Assembly (NCBI GenBank): GCA_910585945.1 | Contig: CAJUHZ010000021.1 | Coordinates: forward strand, 1-39,757 | From: an uncultured Bilophila sp. | GTDB taxonomy: Bacteria; Desulfobacterota; Desulfovibrionia; Desulfovibrionales; Desulfovibrionaceae | Direction: 5' to 3' | DNA: 39,757 nucleotides | Shown here: piece after piece, positions 33,562 through 39,757 of the stretch | How positions within the stretch are numbered: position 1 is the stretch's first letter | Layout: each line of letters opens with the position of its first letter | The notes under the pieces: generated by a model | Told to the model about the DNA's origin: nothing | Database searches by the model: none | The model's input: the letters and a program-made list of their open reading frames with translations, nothing else | Made by a program: the position numbers and the translations under genes

Positions 33562-34515
33562 CTACTTGAGAAGACCGGAGGCTTCCAGGAGTTTTTCAGC
33601 CTGCTTGCCTTGCGTGCGGATGGTCTCGCCAAAGTCCTTCCCGGTCTGGAAGAAAGGCGTCAGACCGCTGCTTTTGACGGCCTTCTGGTATTCGGGGTTG
33701 GCGCAGAGTTCCGCAAACCTGGTTTCCAGATACTGCCGCGCTTCGGCCGGAATGTTCCGAGGCGTGGCAAGCCCGCGGTACTTTCCGGATTCAATATCGT
33801 ACCCCTGTTCAATGAAGGTGGGCACATCAGGGCACAACTCGTAGCGCTCCCTGCTGCCGACGGCGAGGCCGCGCGTCTTTTCCATGCGCAGGAAGCTGGA
33901 GCCGGAACCGAAGTAGGCGTCCACCTCGCCGCTCAGCAAGGCCGGGATGGCCTTTCCACTGCCGGAATACGGAACCTGCGTGAACTTCGCGCCGGTGAGC
34001 TTTTCGATCTGCATGAGGAAAAGATGATCGCCGGTGAGCCTGCCGACAGTCGCCACCTTCACCTTGCCGGGGTTGGCCTTGGCGTAGGCGATGAGATCCT
34101 TGAAGGTCTTGTGGGGGCCGGCTTCGGGAACCATGACCACATCGGCGTCGTACACGAGGCCGCACAGCGGGCTGAGCTGTTCCGTCTTGTAGCCGGGCTG
34201 TCCCTCGGGGCGGAGCATGGGTTGCAGCACGATGTGCGGCAGGTCCACGCCGCCGATGGTGTAGCCGTCGGGCTTTGCGCCGGCCAGCCAGGTCCAGCCG
34301 ATTTCGCCGCCCGCGCCCGCCTTGTAGGTCACCACAATGGGCTGATCGAAAACGCCCTTGGCGAACTTTTCAAGAAGCCGATGGCTGACGTCGCTGCCGC
34401 CGCCCGCATTGAACGCGGTCATGAGGGTGATCGGCTTTGTCGGATAATCGGCGGCCTGTGCGGGAACAGCCAAAAGACCAAGAGCCAGAATCAGGGAAGA
34501 GAACACACGTTTCAT
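33562..34515 (-). CDS. tctC: TTT transporter solute-binding protein (TctC/Bug family)
   Basis: Periplasmic binding protein of 317 residues. A Sec signal peptide spans residues 1-21 (MKRVFSSLILALGLL...AQA). The mature part has the Bug motifs 'YPTKPITLMTAFNAGGGSDVSHRLL', 'VVTYKAGAGGEIGWTWLAGAKPDGYTIGG' and 'VPYSGSGKAIPALLSGEVDAYFG'. It is closely similar to the orphan TctC at 36103-37059. It lies between the PLP enzyme gene and tctA. The ligand is likely a small di- or tricarboxylate or amino-acid-like acid, but cannot be named. Confidence 0.94.
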   Translation of the reverse strand: MKRVFSSLILALGLLAVPAQAADYPTKPITLMTAFNAGGGSDVSHRLLEKFAKGVFDQPIVVTYKAGAGGEIGWTWLAGAKPDGYTIGGVDLPHIVLQPMLRPEGQPGYKTEQLSPLCGLVYDADVVMVPEAGPHKTFKDLIAYAKANPGKVKVATVGRLTGDHLFLMQIEKLTGAKFTQVPYSGSGKAIPALLSGEVDAYFGSGSSFLRMEKTRGLAVGSRERYELCPDVPTFIEQGYDIESGKYRGLATPRNIPAEARQYLETRFAELCANPEYQKAVKSSGLTPFFQTGKDFGETIRTQGKQAEKLLEASGLLK

Positions 34516-34550
34516 GTCTGCCTCCAGCAGGTGTTTGACGTTTTCCGGGA

Positions 34551-35783
34551 TCAGCGTTGCAGAAAGGCTTCCACAGCCTCCACAGTCGGGGGGATGACGT
34601 CAGGGGTTTCGCTCTCGTCGGCGGCGACCTGAGGGACGTTCAATCCATGCCCGGTGAGGTTGCAGACGGTGAGGCCGGGGGCTTCAAAGCCGGGCGTCTT
34701 CACCAGATAGCGCAGGGCGGCTACGGAAGCGGCTCCCGCCGGCTCCACGAACAGCCCCTCTTCCCGCCCGAGTTCCCGGATGGCGCGGATGAAATCGGCA
34801 TCGGAAACGGAAATCATGGTCCCGCCGGTTTCGCGCACGGCCTGCAGGCAGAAGCGCCCCCAGTACGGATCGTTGTTCATGATGGCGTCGGAAAGCGAAG
34901 GCTTCTTGTCCACGGGCGTCACCACGTCGCGTCCTTCATGGAAGGCGCGGGCGATGGGGTCACAAGCCTGGAGCTGCACGCCGACAAGGCGCGGCATGCG
35001 TTCGATGACGCCGGCGGCGAACAGTTCGCGGAAGGCGTCGTGCGCGGCGACCATTCCCGCCCCGCCCCCGCAGGGGAGCAACACGATATCGGGCGCGCGC
35101 CCGAGCTGCTGCACAAGGCCATACGCAAAGGTGCGTTTCGCCGCGATGCGGTACGGGTTGGGGCCGCCGCACTGGAACCACTTGCGACGCCTGACCATTT
35201 CTCCGCATATCCGGCTGGCCGCGGCCATGTCCCCGTCAATGCGGATCACCCGCCCGCCGTAGATGAGGCTCTTGAAGATTTTTGCGGCTGAAACCTGCTT
35301 CTGCACAAACACCACAGGGGTAAGCCCGGCCCGCGATCCATAGGCGGAGACGCTGGCCGCGTTGTTGCCGGACGAAGAGAGACACACCGTCTTGCAGCCG
35401 AATTCCAGGGCCTTGAGCACGCACAGAGCAGTGCCGCGGTCCTTCAGGGACAGGGTGGGTCCCTGTTCCACCTTGAAATACAGATTCGGGATGCCGAGGG
35501 TTTTCCCATGCCGGTGCGAAGGCAGGAGCGGCGTCTCGGCTTCGCCAAGGCTCACGCGATCGATGAGCGATTCGTCGGCAATGGGCAGGACAGGCCGCCA
35601 CTGGCGGAGAAAGGAACGCCCCCCCGGAGCGGGAAGCCCTTCGCTCAACACCCGGCGGAGCGAGTCCTCGGAGAATGTGACGCGCATGGGCGCGCCGCAG
35701 TCAGGACAGGACAGGGCACATTCGGCCTCGGGGACGCGCTTTCCGCATGTGCGGCAGACAAGCCCCAGACATTCTGCATGCAT
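34551..35783 (-). CDS. Threonine-synthase-like PLP enzyme (fold type II)
   Basis: 410-residue cytoplasmic enzyme. A zinc-ribbon-like N-terminus (C10, C13, C26, C29) is followed by a tryptophan-synthase-beta-superfamily domain. The PLP lysine is K114 in 'GPTLSLKDRG', the cofactor asparagine is in 'SSSGNNAAS', the phosphate-binding glycines are 'PCGGGAG', and 'GLFVEPAGAASVAAL' is near the C-terminus. This matches threonine synthase or one of its functional offshoots (lyases, cysteate synthase, threonine deaminase). It leads a carboxylate-transporter operon and has no hom or thrB nearby, so it more probably acts on the imported substrate than makes threonine. GGAGG precedes the ATG. The reaction is unknown. 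Confidence 0.8.
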   Translation of the reverse strand: MHAECLGLVCRTCGKRVPEAECALSCPDCGAPMRVTFSEDSLRRVLSEGLPAPGGRSFLRQWRPVLPIADESLIDRVSLGEAETPLLPSHRHGKTLGIPNLYFKVEQGPTLSLKDRGTALCVLKALEFGCKTVCLSSSGNNAASVSAYGSRAGLTPVVFVQKQVSAAKIFKSLIYGGRVIRIDGDMAAASRICGEMVRRRKWFQCGGPNPYRIAAKRTFAYGLVQQLGRAPDIVLLPCGGGAGMVAAHDAFRELFAAGVIERMPRLVGVQLQACDPIARAFHEGRDVVTPVDKKPSLSDAIMNNDPYWGRFCLQAVRETGGTMISVSDADFIRAIRELGREEGLFVEPAGAASVAALRYLVKTPGFEAPGLTVCNLTGHGLNVPQVAADESETPDVIPPTVEAVEAFLQR

Positions 35784-35821
35784 AGGAATCCTCCACAGGT
35801 ACTTTTATGTCATCCGTCGAC

Positions 35822-35850
35822 AGTATGTGAAAGAAAACACGCCATGTCAA
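35822..35850 (-). promoter_or_regulatory. Promoter of the PLP-tctCAB operon
   Basis: Minus strand TTGACA (35850-35845), 17-nt spacer, CATACT (35827-35822). Operator-like sites flank it on both sides. Confidence 0.65.
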
Positions 35851-36012
35851 TATTTAGTCGACAAAAATTAGTCGACAAAATGAATCGGCTATGCATTCCC
35901 CGCACGCTCCTGATGTGGCCGGGTAATCATCGTATACGGAATATAGATTTCACATGATTATCTGTGCGCCATCCGCAACGGGCGCTCCGCTCCGAGAAAA
36001 ACTTCCTGTTTA

Positions 36013-36028
36013 TGTGATGAAAATCACT
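36013..36028 (+). promoter_or_regulatory. CRP/FNR-family binding site
   Basis: TGTGA (36013-36017), six nucleotides, TCACT (36024-36028): one mismatch from the CRP-type palindrome TGTGA-N6-TCACA, also used by HcpR-type regulators in Desulfovibrio. It overlaps the first base of the -35 box of the orphan tctC promoter. Confidence 0.5.
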
Positions 36029-36056
36029 TGACACGCCGCGTCGATATCATTTTAAT
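36028..36056 (+). promoter_or_regulatory. Promoter of the orphan tctC gene
   Basis: TTGACA (36028-36033), 17-nt spacer, TTTAAT (36051-36056); an alternative -10 TAATAC begins 2 nt later. GTCGAC site 4 falls at about +5. Confidence 0.6.
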
Positions 36057-36102
36057 ACTGTCAACAGTCGACAACATATCACCCCTTTCCCTTGAGGTAG
36101 TC

Positions 36103-37059
36103 ATGAAAAAATTCTGTGTTTCCCTGCTGGCGCTGGGAATGTGCCTTGGCCTCACGCTTCCGGCGAAGGCGGAGTACCCCGAAAAACCGATCATGCTCAT
36201 GACCGCGTTCAACCCCGGCGGCGCCAGCGATCTCAGCCACCGGCTCCTTGAAAAGTTCGCCAAGGGCATCATCCCTCAGCCCATCGTCGTGACCTACAAG
36301 GCGGGCGCGGGCGGCGAAATCGGCTGGACCTGGCTGGCCGGCGCAAAGCCCGACGGCTACACCATCGGCGGCGTGGACCTGCCGCACATCGTGCTGCAAC
36401 CCATGCTCCGCCCCGAGGGACAGCCCGGCTACAAGACCGATCAGCTCAACCCCTTGTGCTGCCTGGTCTTTGATCCCGATATCCTGATCGTCAGCGAAAA
36501 AAGCCCGTTCAAAAGCTTCAGGGAGCTGATCGACCACGCCAAAGCCAATCCGGGCAAGGTGAAGGCCGCGACGGTGGGCAAGCTCACCGGCGATCATCTT
36601 TTCCTCATGAATGTGGAAAAGCTCACCGGCGCGAAGTTCACGCAGGTTCCCTACCCCGGCGGCAGCAAGGCGGCTCCGGCGCTGCTCAGCGGCGAGGTGG
36701 ACTGCTATTTCGCCTCCACATCCAATTTCCTCCGCACGCAGGGCGCGCGCGGCCTCGCCATTGCGACCGGGGAGCGGTATGAACTGTGCCCCGACGTGCC
36801 GACCCTGAGCGAACTCGGCTGCAAGCTCGAATCCGCCAAGTACCGCGGCCTTGCCACGCCGCCGGATTTCCCTGCCGAAGCCCGGGCGTATCTTGAAGCC
36901 GCGTTTGCCAAAGTCTGCGCCAATCCCGAATACCAGGCGGGCGTGCGCGGCATCGGCCTCCTCCCCCATTTCAAGGACGGGAAGACGTTTGGTGAAATCA
37001 TCCGGCAGGAAAGAGAGAAGGCACACAGCGTTCTCAAGGAACAGGGCCTGGTTCAGTAA
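36103..37059 (+). CDS. tctC: Orphan TTT solute-binding protein (TctC/Bug family), second copy
   Basis: 318-residue periplasmic protein. Signal peptide residues 1-22 (MKKFCVSLLALGMCLG...AKA). It is clearly paralogous to the TctC at 33562-34515, with long identical stretches ('GEIGWTWLAGAKPDGYTIGG', 'HIVLQPMLRPEGQPGYKT') and divergence in ligand-loop regions ('GGSKAAPALLSGEVDCYF', 'SEKSPFKSFREL'). No membrane subunits accompany it, so it presumably delivers a related ligand to the TctAB encoded divergently. Start ATG 36103 is preceded by GAGG and puts the signal peptide at the N-terminus; an upstream start at 36028 would overlap the promoter. It shares the divergent control region. Confidence 0.93.
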   Translation: MKKFCVSLLALGMCLGLTLPAKAEYPEKPIMLMTAFNPGGASDLSHRLLEKFAKGIIPQPIVVTYKAGAGGEIGWTWLAGAKPDGYTIGGVDLPHIVLQPMLRPEGQPGYKTDQLNPLCCLVFDPDILIVSEKSPFKSFRELIDHAKANPGKVKAATVGKLTGDHLFLMNVEKLTGAKFTQVPYPGGSKAAPALLSGEVDCYFASTSNFLRTQGARGLAIATGERYELCPDVPTLSELGCKLESAKYRGLATPPDFPAEARAYLEAAFAKVCANPEYQAGVRGIGLLPHFKDGKTFGEIIRQEREKAHSVLKEQGLVQ

Positions 37060-37148
37060 GGCAGTTCCATGCTTCCGCGGAGTCGCGCAAAGGCTGACTC
37101 TGACTGACGCAAGGTTGAAAACCGATCCCTTGCGGGACTCATCCAAAA

Positions 37149-37172
37149 AACGCCGGGGAAATCCCCGGCGTT
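37149..37172. terminator. Bidirectional terminator between orphan tctC and gcvH
   Basis: Perfect 10-bp stem aacgccgggg (37149-37158) / ccccggcgtt (37163-37172) with a 4-nt loop. On the minus strand it is followed by TTTTTT, just after the gcvH stop. On the plus strand it is followed by CCGCTTTT. It serves two convergent genes. Confidence 0.85.
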
Positions 37173-37184
37173 CCGCTTTTCATG

Positions 37185-37574
37185 CTACCCTTCCAGTTGG
37201 CTTCGGTACTCGGCCGCGCTCAGCAGGGTGGGCGTTTCCGAAGGCCGGATGCGGAGCATCCAGCCCTCGGCGTAGCAGTTGCGGTTCACGAGCGCCGGTT
37301 CGGCTTCCAGCGCGGCGTTGCGTTCGATGACCTCCCCGGCTACGGGCATATACAGCGGGCTGACGGTTTTCAGGGATTCCACCGTCCCGAATTCGTCGTC
37401 GCTTCCAAAGGAAGCGCCCGCGTCGGGAAGATCGACGAACAGGATTTCGCCAAGCTGGCCCTGCGCAAAGTCCGTAATGCCGATGACCACGGCGTCGCCG
37501 TCCTTGCGGACCCACAGGTGGCGGGCCGTGTAGCCGAGTTCTTCGGGAAGATTCAGGGATTCAAGCGTGTTCAT
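37185..37574 (-). CDS. gcvH: Glycine-cleavage H-protein-like lipoyl carrier
   Basis: 129-residue lipoyl-domain protein of the GcvH fold. The lipoylated lysine is K69 in 'GTVESLKTVSPLYMPVAGEV'; other H-protein signatures are 'RHLWVRKDGDAVVIGITDFAQGQLGEILFVDLP' and 'YAEGWMLRI'. In the glycine cleavage system it shuttles the aminomethyl group between GcvP, GcvT and Lpd, but no gcvP or gcvT is in the window. The cluster partners are a dihydrolipoamide dehydrogenase and an OsmC-family protein, so it may serve as a free lipoyl thiol carrier. A GGAGG site precedes the ATG. A 214-bp gap separates it from lpdA. Confidence 0.9.
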   Translation of the reverse strand: MNTLESLNLPEELGYTARHLWVRKDGDAVVIGITDFAQGQLGEILFVDLPDAGASFGSDDEFGTVESLKTVSPLYMPVAGEVIERNAALEAEPALVNRNCYAEGWMLRIRPSETPTLLSAAEYRSQLEG

Positions 37575-37788
37575 TATGACGCCTCCGGCTGTTTGCCGCG
37601 CCGGACAGGCCCGGCATGTTCTGGAGAAAAACGAGAGCGGTTTTCAGGAACCTGTACCCACAAGAGGCATTTCATGCTCTCACAAGGAAGACGAACAAGT
37701 TAGGGAAGGCGTGTGCTCTTGCGGTGCTCGACTGGAATAACTTGTGGAATCTGACCCGGCGAGAGGATGAAAGAACCTTGCGGATACA

Positions 37789-39171
37789 CTAAACAAGCAT
37801 CCCGGCAGCCTCATACACCCCCTCCGAAAGGGTCGGATGGGCATGGATGGTTTCAAAGAGTTCCCGCGCCGTACATCCCTTTTGCAGGGCAAGGGCCGCT
37901 TCCGCAATGATATCCGAGGCGTGCGCCCCGGCGATGTGAACGCCGAGCAGCTTGCCCGTGTCTTCTTCAACAACGATTTTGAACAGCCCGGCCAGCGCGC
38001 CCATAGCCTGCGCCTTGCCGAGTTCGCGCAACTGAAAGACCGCCGTGCGCACGGCTCTGCCCTGGGCCTGTTCTTCCGTCAGCCCCACATCTCCGATTTC
38101 CGGCGCGGTGAAGATGGCCGAAGGCACGACGGCGTACGATTGGGCTTTCCTGTTGTCGGGGTACAGGATGTTGTGGACCGCCGTGTGCGCTTCGGCAACG
38201 GCCATGTGGGCCAGCATGATCCGCTGGGGGCCGGTGACGTCGCCGATGGCGTACACGCCCGGAACCGAGGTCTCCAGGGTCTCGTCGACAACGACCCACC
38301 CGCGCGGATCGAGCGCTACGCCGGCCTCGGCCAGCCCGGCCGTATTCGGAACCCGCCCGACGGTGACGCAGACGGCGGACGCAGGCAGGGTACGGACTTC
38401 GCCCGTGCCCGCGGGGAACGGCGCGATTTCGACTGTCGCCCCGCCCTCGCCCGGGATCACCCGGGAAACCGTGCGGGACAATTCCACGGCAATGCCCCGC
38501 TTCTTCATTTCACGCAGCAGCAGGCGGCTGATTTCCCCGTCCACCGAAGGCAGGGGGAGCAGGCGTCCCTGCCCTTCGACAATCGTCACCTTCGCGCCGA
38601 ACGCCCGGTAAATGAAGGCCAGCTCGCAGCCGATGACCCCGCCGCCCACAATGAGCAGATGTTCGGGCACGGCCTGGAGTTCCAGCGCGTCGTCACTGGA
38701 GAGGATCAACCGGTGGTCCGTCGGCAGTGAAGGCAGTTGCAGGGGAGAAGAACCGGTGGCGAGAATCGCCCGGTCCCCGACGATCTCCTGTTCTCCGTCA
38801 GCGGAGGCGACCCTGACAAGCCCGGCGTTGACGAGCCTTCCCTCACCCCGGACAACGCGAACCCCGAGCCGGGCGGCGGTCTTTTCCAGCCCCTGTTGCA
38901 GGGTTGCCGTCACCTTGCGCTTGCGGGCGACGACGGCGGGCATGTCCGGCGCGACGGAGCAGTCTCCGGCAATGCCGAATTCCTTGAGCCGCGCGACAGT
39001 CTCCAGCGCATCCGCCGAGGAACGCAGGGTTTTCGTCGGGATGCAGCCCGTGTGCAGGCATGTCCCGCCAAGCTGGGCGCGCTCGACAAGGGTGACGTCC
39101 ACACCAGCCTTTGCGGCGGCAAAGGCGGCGGTGTACCCGCCGGGGCCACCTCCGATGATGGTCAGTCTCAT
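37789..39171 (-). CDS. lpdA: Dihydrolipoamide dehydrogenase
   Basis: 460-residue FAD disulfide oxidoreductase that reoxidises or reduces protein-bound lipoyl groups with NAD(H). FAD-binding 'IIGGGPGGYTAAFAA' (5-19), redox-active disulfide C38/C43 in 'GGTCLHTGCIPTK', NAD-binding 'LIVGGGVIGCELAFIYRAFG', second FAD motif 'VYAIGDVTG', and the dimer-interface acid-base pair in 'HAHPTLSE'. Its ATG overlaps the stop of the upstream OsmC-like gene (ATGA), so the two are coupled. It is not next to any 2-oxoacid dehydrogenase gene here. Confidence 0.95.
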   Translation of the reverse strand: MRLTIIGGGPGGYTAAFAAAKAGVDVTLVERAQLGGTCLHTGCIPTKTLRSSADALETVARLKEFGIAGDCSVAPDMPAVVARKRKVTATLQQGLEKTAARLGVRVVRGEGRLVNAGLVRVASADGEQEIVGDRAILATGSSPLQLPSLPTDHRLILSSDDALELQAVPEHLLIVGGGVIGCELAFIYRAFGAKVTIVEGQGRLLPLPSVDGEISRLLLREMKKRGIAVELSRTVSRVIPGEGGATVEIAPFPAGTGEVRTLPASAVCVTVGRVPNTAGLAEAGVALDPRGWVVVDETLETSVPGVYAIGDVTGPQRIMLAHMAVAEAHTAVHNILYPDNRKAQSYAVVPSAIFTAPEIGDVGLTEEQAQGRAVRTAVFQLRELGKAQAMGALAGLFKIVVEEDTGKLLGVHIAGAHASDIIAEAALALQKGCTARELFETIHAHPTLSEGVYEAAGMLV

Positions 39172-39602
39172 AATGCGCCTCCGGCCATGCCGACATGGTG
39201 CGACACCCTGACGCCTTCACAAAGCGACGCGGTGACGAGACAGTTCCTGACAATCTTCGCGCAGTGGGCGATCCTGTCGGCGTACGCTTCGTCCGCATCA
39301 ACGGTCACGCTGATATCAATGGACGTGAGGCGCATCGCGCCGTTCGCATTGGCTTCCTTGGTTCCGGTTCCCTCCGCCCGTATGGCGCGGAAGGGAACCT
39401 CGCGCGCCACAAGCGCCGCCCGGATGCTCCCGCAAAAACAGCTCAGGGCCGACGCGACAAGCAGGGCCGACGAGTTGCCGCCCCGATCCGCTTCCGGGAT
39501 GCCGGTGTAATCCATGACAATATCCTTGAGAACAGGGGACCCCGTGTGCACGGTGTAGACGTCCCCTTCCTGAACGAATGAAACCTGTACCGTTTGGGAC
39601 AT
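39168..39602 (-). CDS. OsmC/Ohr-family protein (putative thiol peroxidase)
   Basis: 144-residue cytoplasmic protein of the OsmC fold: N-terminal strands, a central helix 'NSSALLVASALSCFCGSIRAALVAREV' with C55 and C57 at the position of the peroxidatic cysteine, and a later helix 'AHCAKIVRNCLVTASLCEGVRV' with C121 at the resolving position. Family knowledge: Ohr/OsmC proteins reduce organic hydroperoxides and are regenerated by dihydrolipoyl groups through Lpd. The ATG at 39602 has AAGGAG upstream; the frame is open 96 nt further but that part looks non-coding. The extra cysteines (C57, C114, C128) are unusual. Coupled to lpdA by a 4-nt overlap. Confidence 0.8.
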   Translation of the reverse strand: MSQTVQVSFVQEGDVYTVHTGSPVLKDIVMDYTGIPEADRGGNSSALLVASALSCFCGSIRAALVAREVPFRAIRAEGTGTKEANANGAMRLTSIDISVTVDADEAYADRIAHCAKIVRNCLVTASLCEGVRVSHHVGMAGGAL

Positions 39603-39719
39603 CGCTGACTCCTTGGCCGTAAAAGCCGGTATCCCGCCGGGTTCGGACTGACGGTCCACTGCCGAAGCGGGCGTGACGTCGCCACAGGACTGAGGCATTT
39701 CGTGACCTCAACCGGGGGG

Positions 39720-39742
39720 GCTGGGGGCATCATGCCCCCAGC
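39720..39742. terminator. Perfect GC-rich palindrome at the right edge
   Basis: GCTGGGGGCAT (39720-39730), one central base, ATGCCCCCAGC (39732-39742). It may terminate a neighbouring transcript beyond the window or protect an mRNA end. No U tract is visible inside the window. Confidence 0.4.
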
Positions 39743-39757
39743 GGGGCGTGGGCGGCG

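Larger units (their letters stand above)
35784..36102. promoter_or_regulatory. Divergent control region with four GTCGAC operator-like sites
   Basis: GTCGAC occurs at 35816-35821, 35857-35862, 35871-35876 and 36067-36072, usually within (T/A)xAGTCGACAxxA. The second and third are in an exact 14-bp tandem (ttagtcgacaaaaa/t, 35855-35882). Site 1 abuts the -10 of the minus-strand promoter, sites 2-3 lie just beyond its -35, and site 4 lies at the start region of the plus-strand promoter. This pattern suggests one dimeric repressor (GntR/FCD-like half-sites) controlling both transcription units. No regulator gene is adjacent. Confidence 0.6.

Noticed and set aside
31357..33844. Long plus-strand open frames opposite tctB and tctA (up to 642 codons).
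   Set aside because: They are antisense shadows of high-GC coding sequence: no ribosome site, residue composition dominated by R, H, G, A, E and no domain, while the minus strand encodes clear TctA and TctB.
37575..37788. A glycine riboswitch before the gcvH-like gene.
   Set aside because: No tandem aptamer signature is visible in the 214-bp gap, consistent with the gene not being part of a classical glycine cleavage operon.

Overview
The window is about 40 kb of GC-rich bacterial DNA with one sharply AT-rich island. The gene content points to a sulfidogenic deltaproteobacterium of the Desulfovibrionaceae (Desulfovibrio / Bilophila / Mailhella type). The pointers are a stand-alone CbiK cobaltochelatase, a DUF1847 protein, a MoeA fused to a periplasmic-binding-protein-like domain, a QueE with the CX14CX2C cluster motif, and both TRAP and tripartite tricarboxylate (TTT) carboxylate transporters. 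This assignment is inference from gene families; no 16S rRNA or other marker is present.

Layout. 1-54: the first 18 codons of an Rpn-type nuclease gene, leaving the window on the minus strand. 218-5054 (+): a phosphoglycolate phosphatase, an AEC permease and a complete TRAP transporter (dctP-dctQ-dctM). 5124-5874: two tandem copies of a ~350 bp unit, each encoding on the minus strand a 23-residue hydrophobic peptide with a strong ribosome site and a highly structured mRNA. This looks like an undescribed type I toxin-antitoxin-like locus and is the most interesting part of the window. 6181-7494: an HD-GYP protein. 7889-14751: glmU, queC-queE, a MoeA-PBP fusion, a DUF1847 protein and cbiK. 14766-22436 (-): a MATE exporter, a 993-residue M16C metalloprotease, a small hypothetical protein and a chemoreceptor. 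22967-24754: a secreted 161-residue protein and a lipoate-protein ligase. 25128-25212: tRNA-Leu(GAG).

25318-29259 is the AT-rich island, directly downstream of the tRNA: a methyltransferase, a GtrB-like glycosyltransferase, a small four-helix membrane protein and a large membrane protein resembling a GT-C glycosyltransferase. This is a Gtr-type surface-glycan modification module. The glycosyltransferase begins with ATG followed by fifteen AG dinucleotides, so it is very probably phase-variable. After a short protein remnant come a WYL regulator and a nitroreductase.

31531-37059: a TTT transporter operon (PLP enzyme-tctC-tctA-tctB, minus strand) diverges from a second, orphan tctC (plus strand). 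The shared promoter region carries four GTCGAC sites, which look like operators of one regulator. 37185-39602 (-): an OsmC-family protein, a dihydrolipoamide dehydrogenase and a glycine-cleavage-H-like lipoyl protein form a small cluster. Without glycine-cleavage genes beside them, these could form a lipoyl-dependent thiol peroxidase chain, with the lipoate ligase elsewhere in the window as a possible source of lipoylation.
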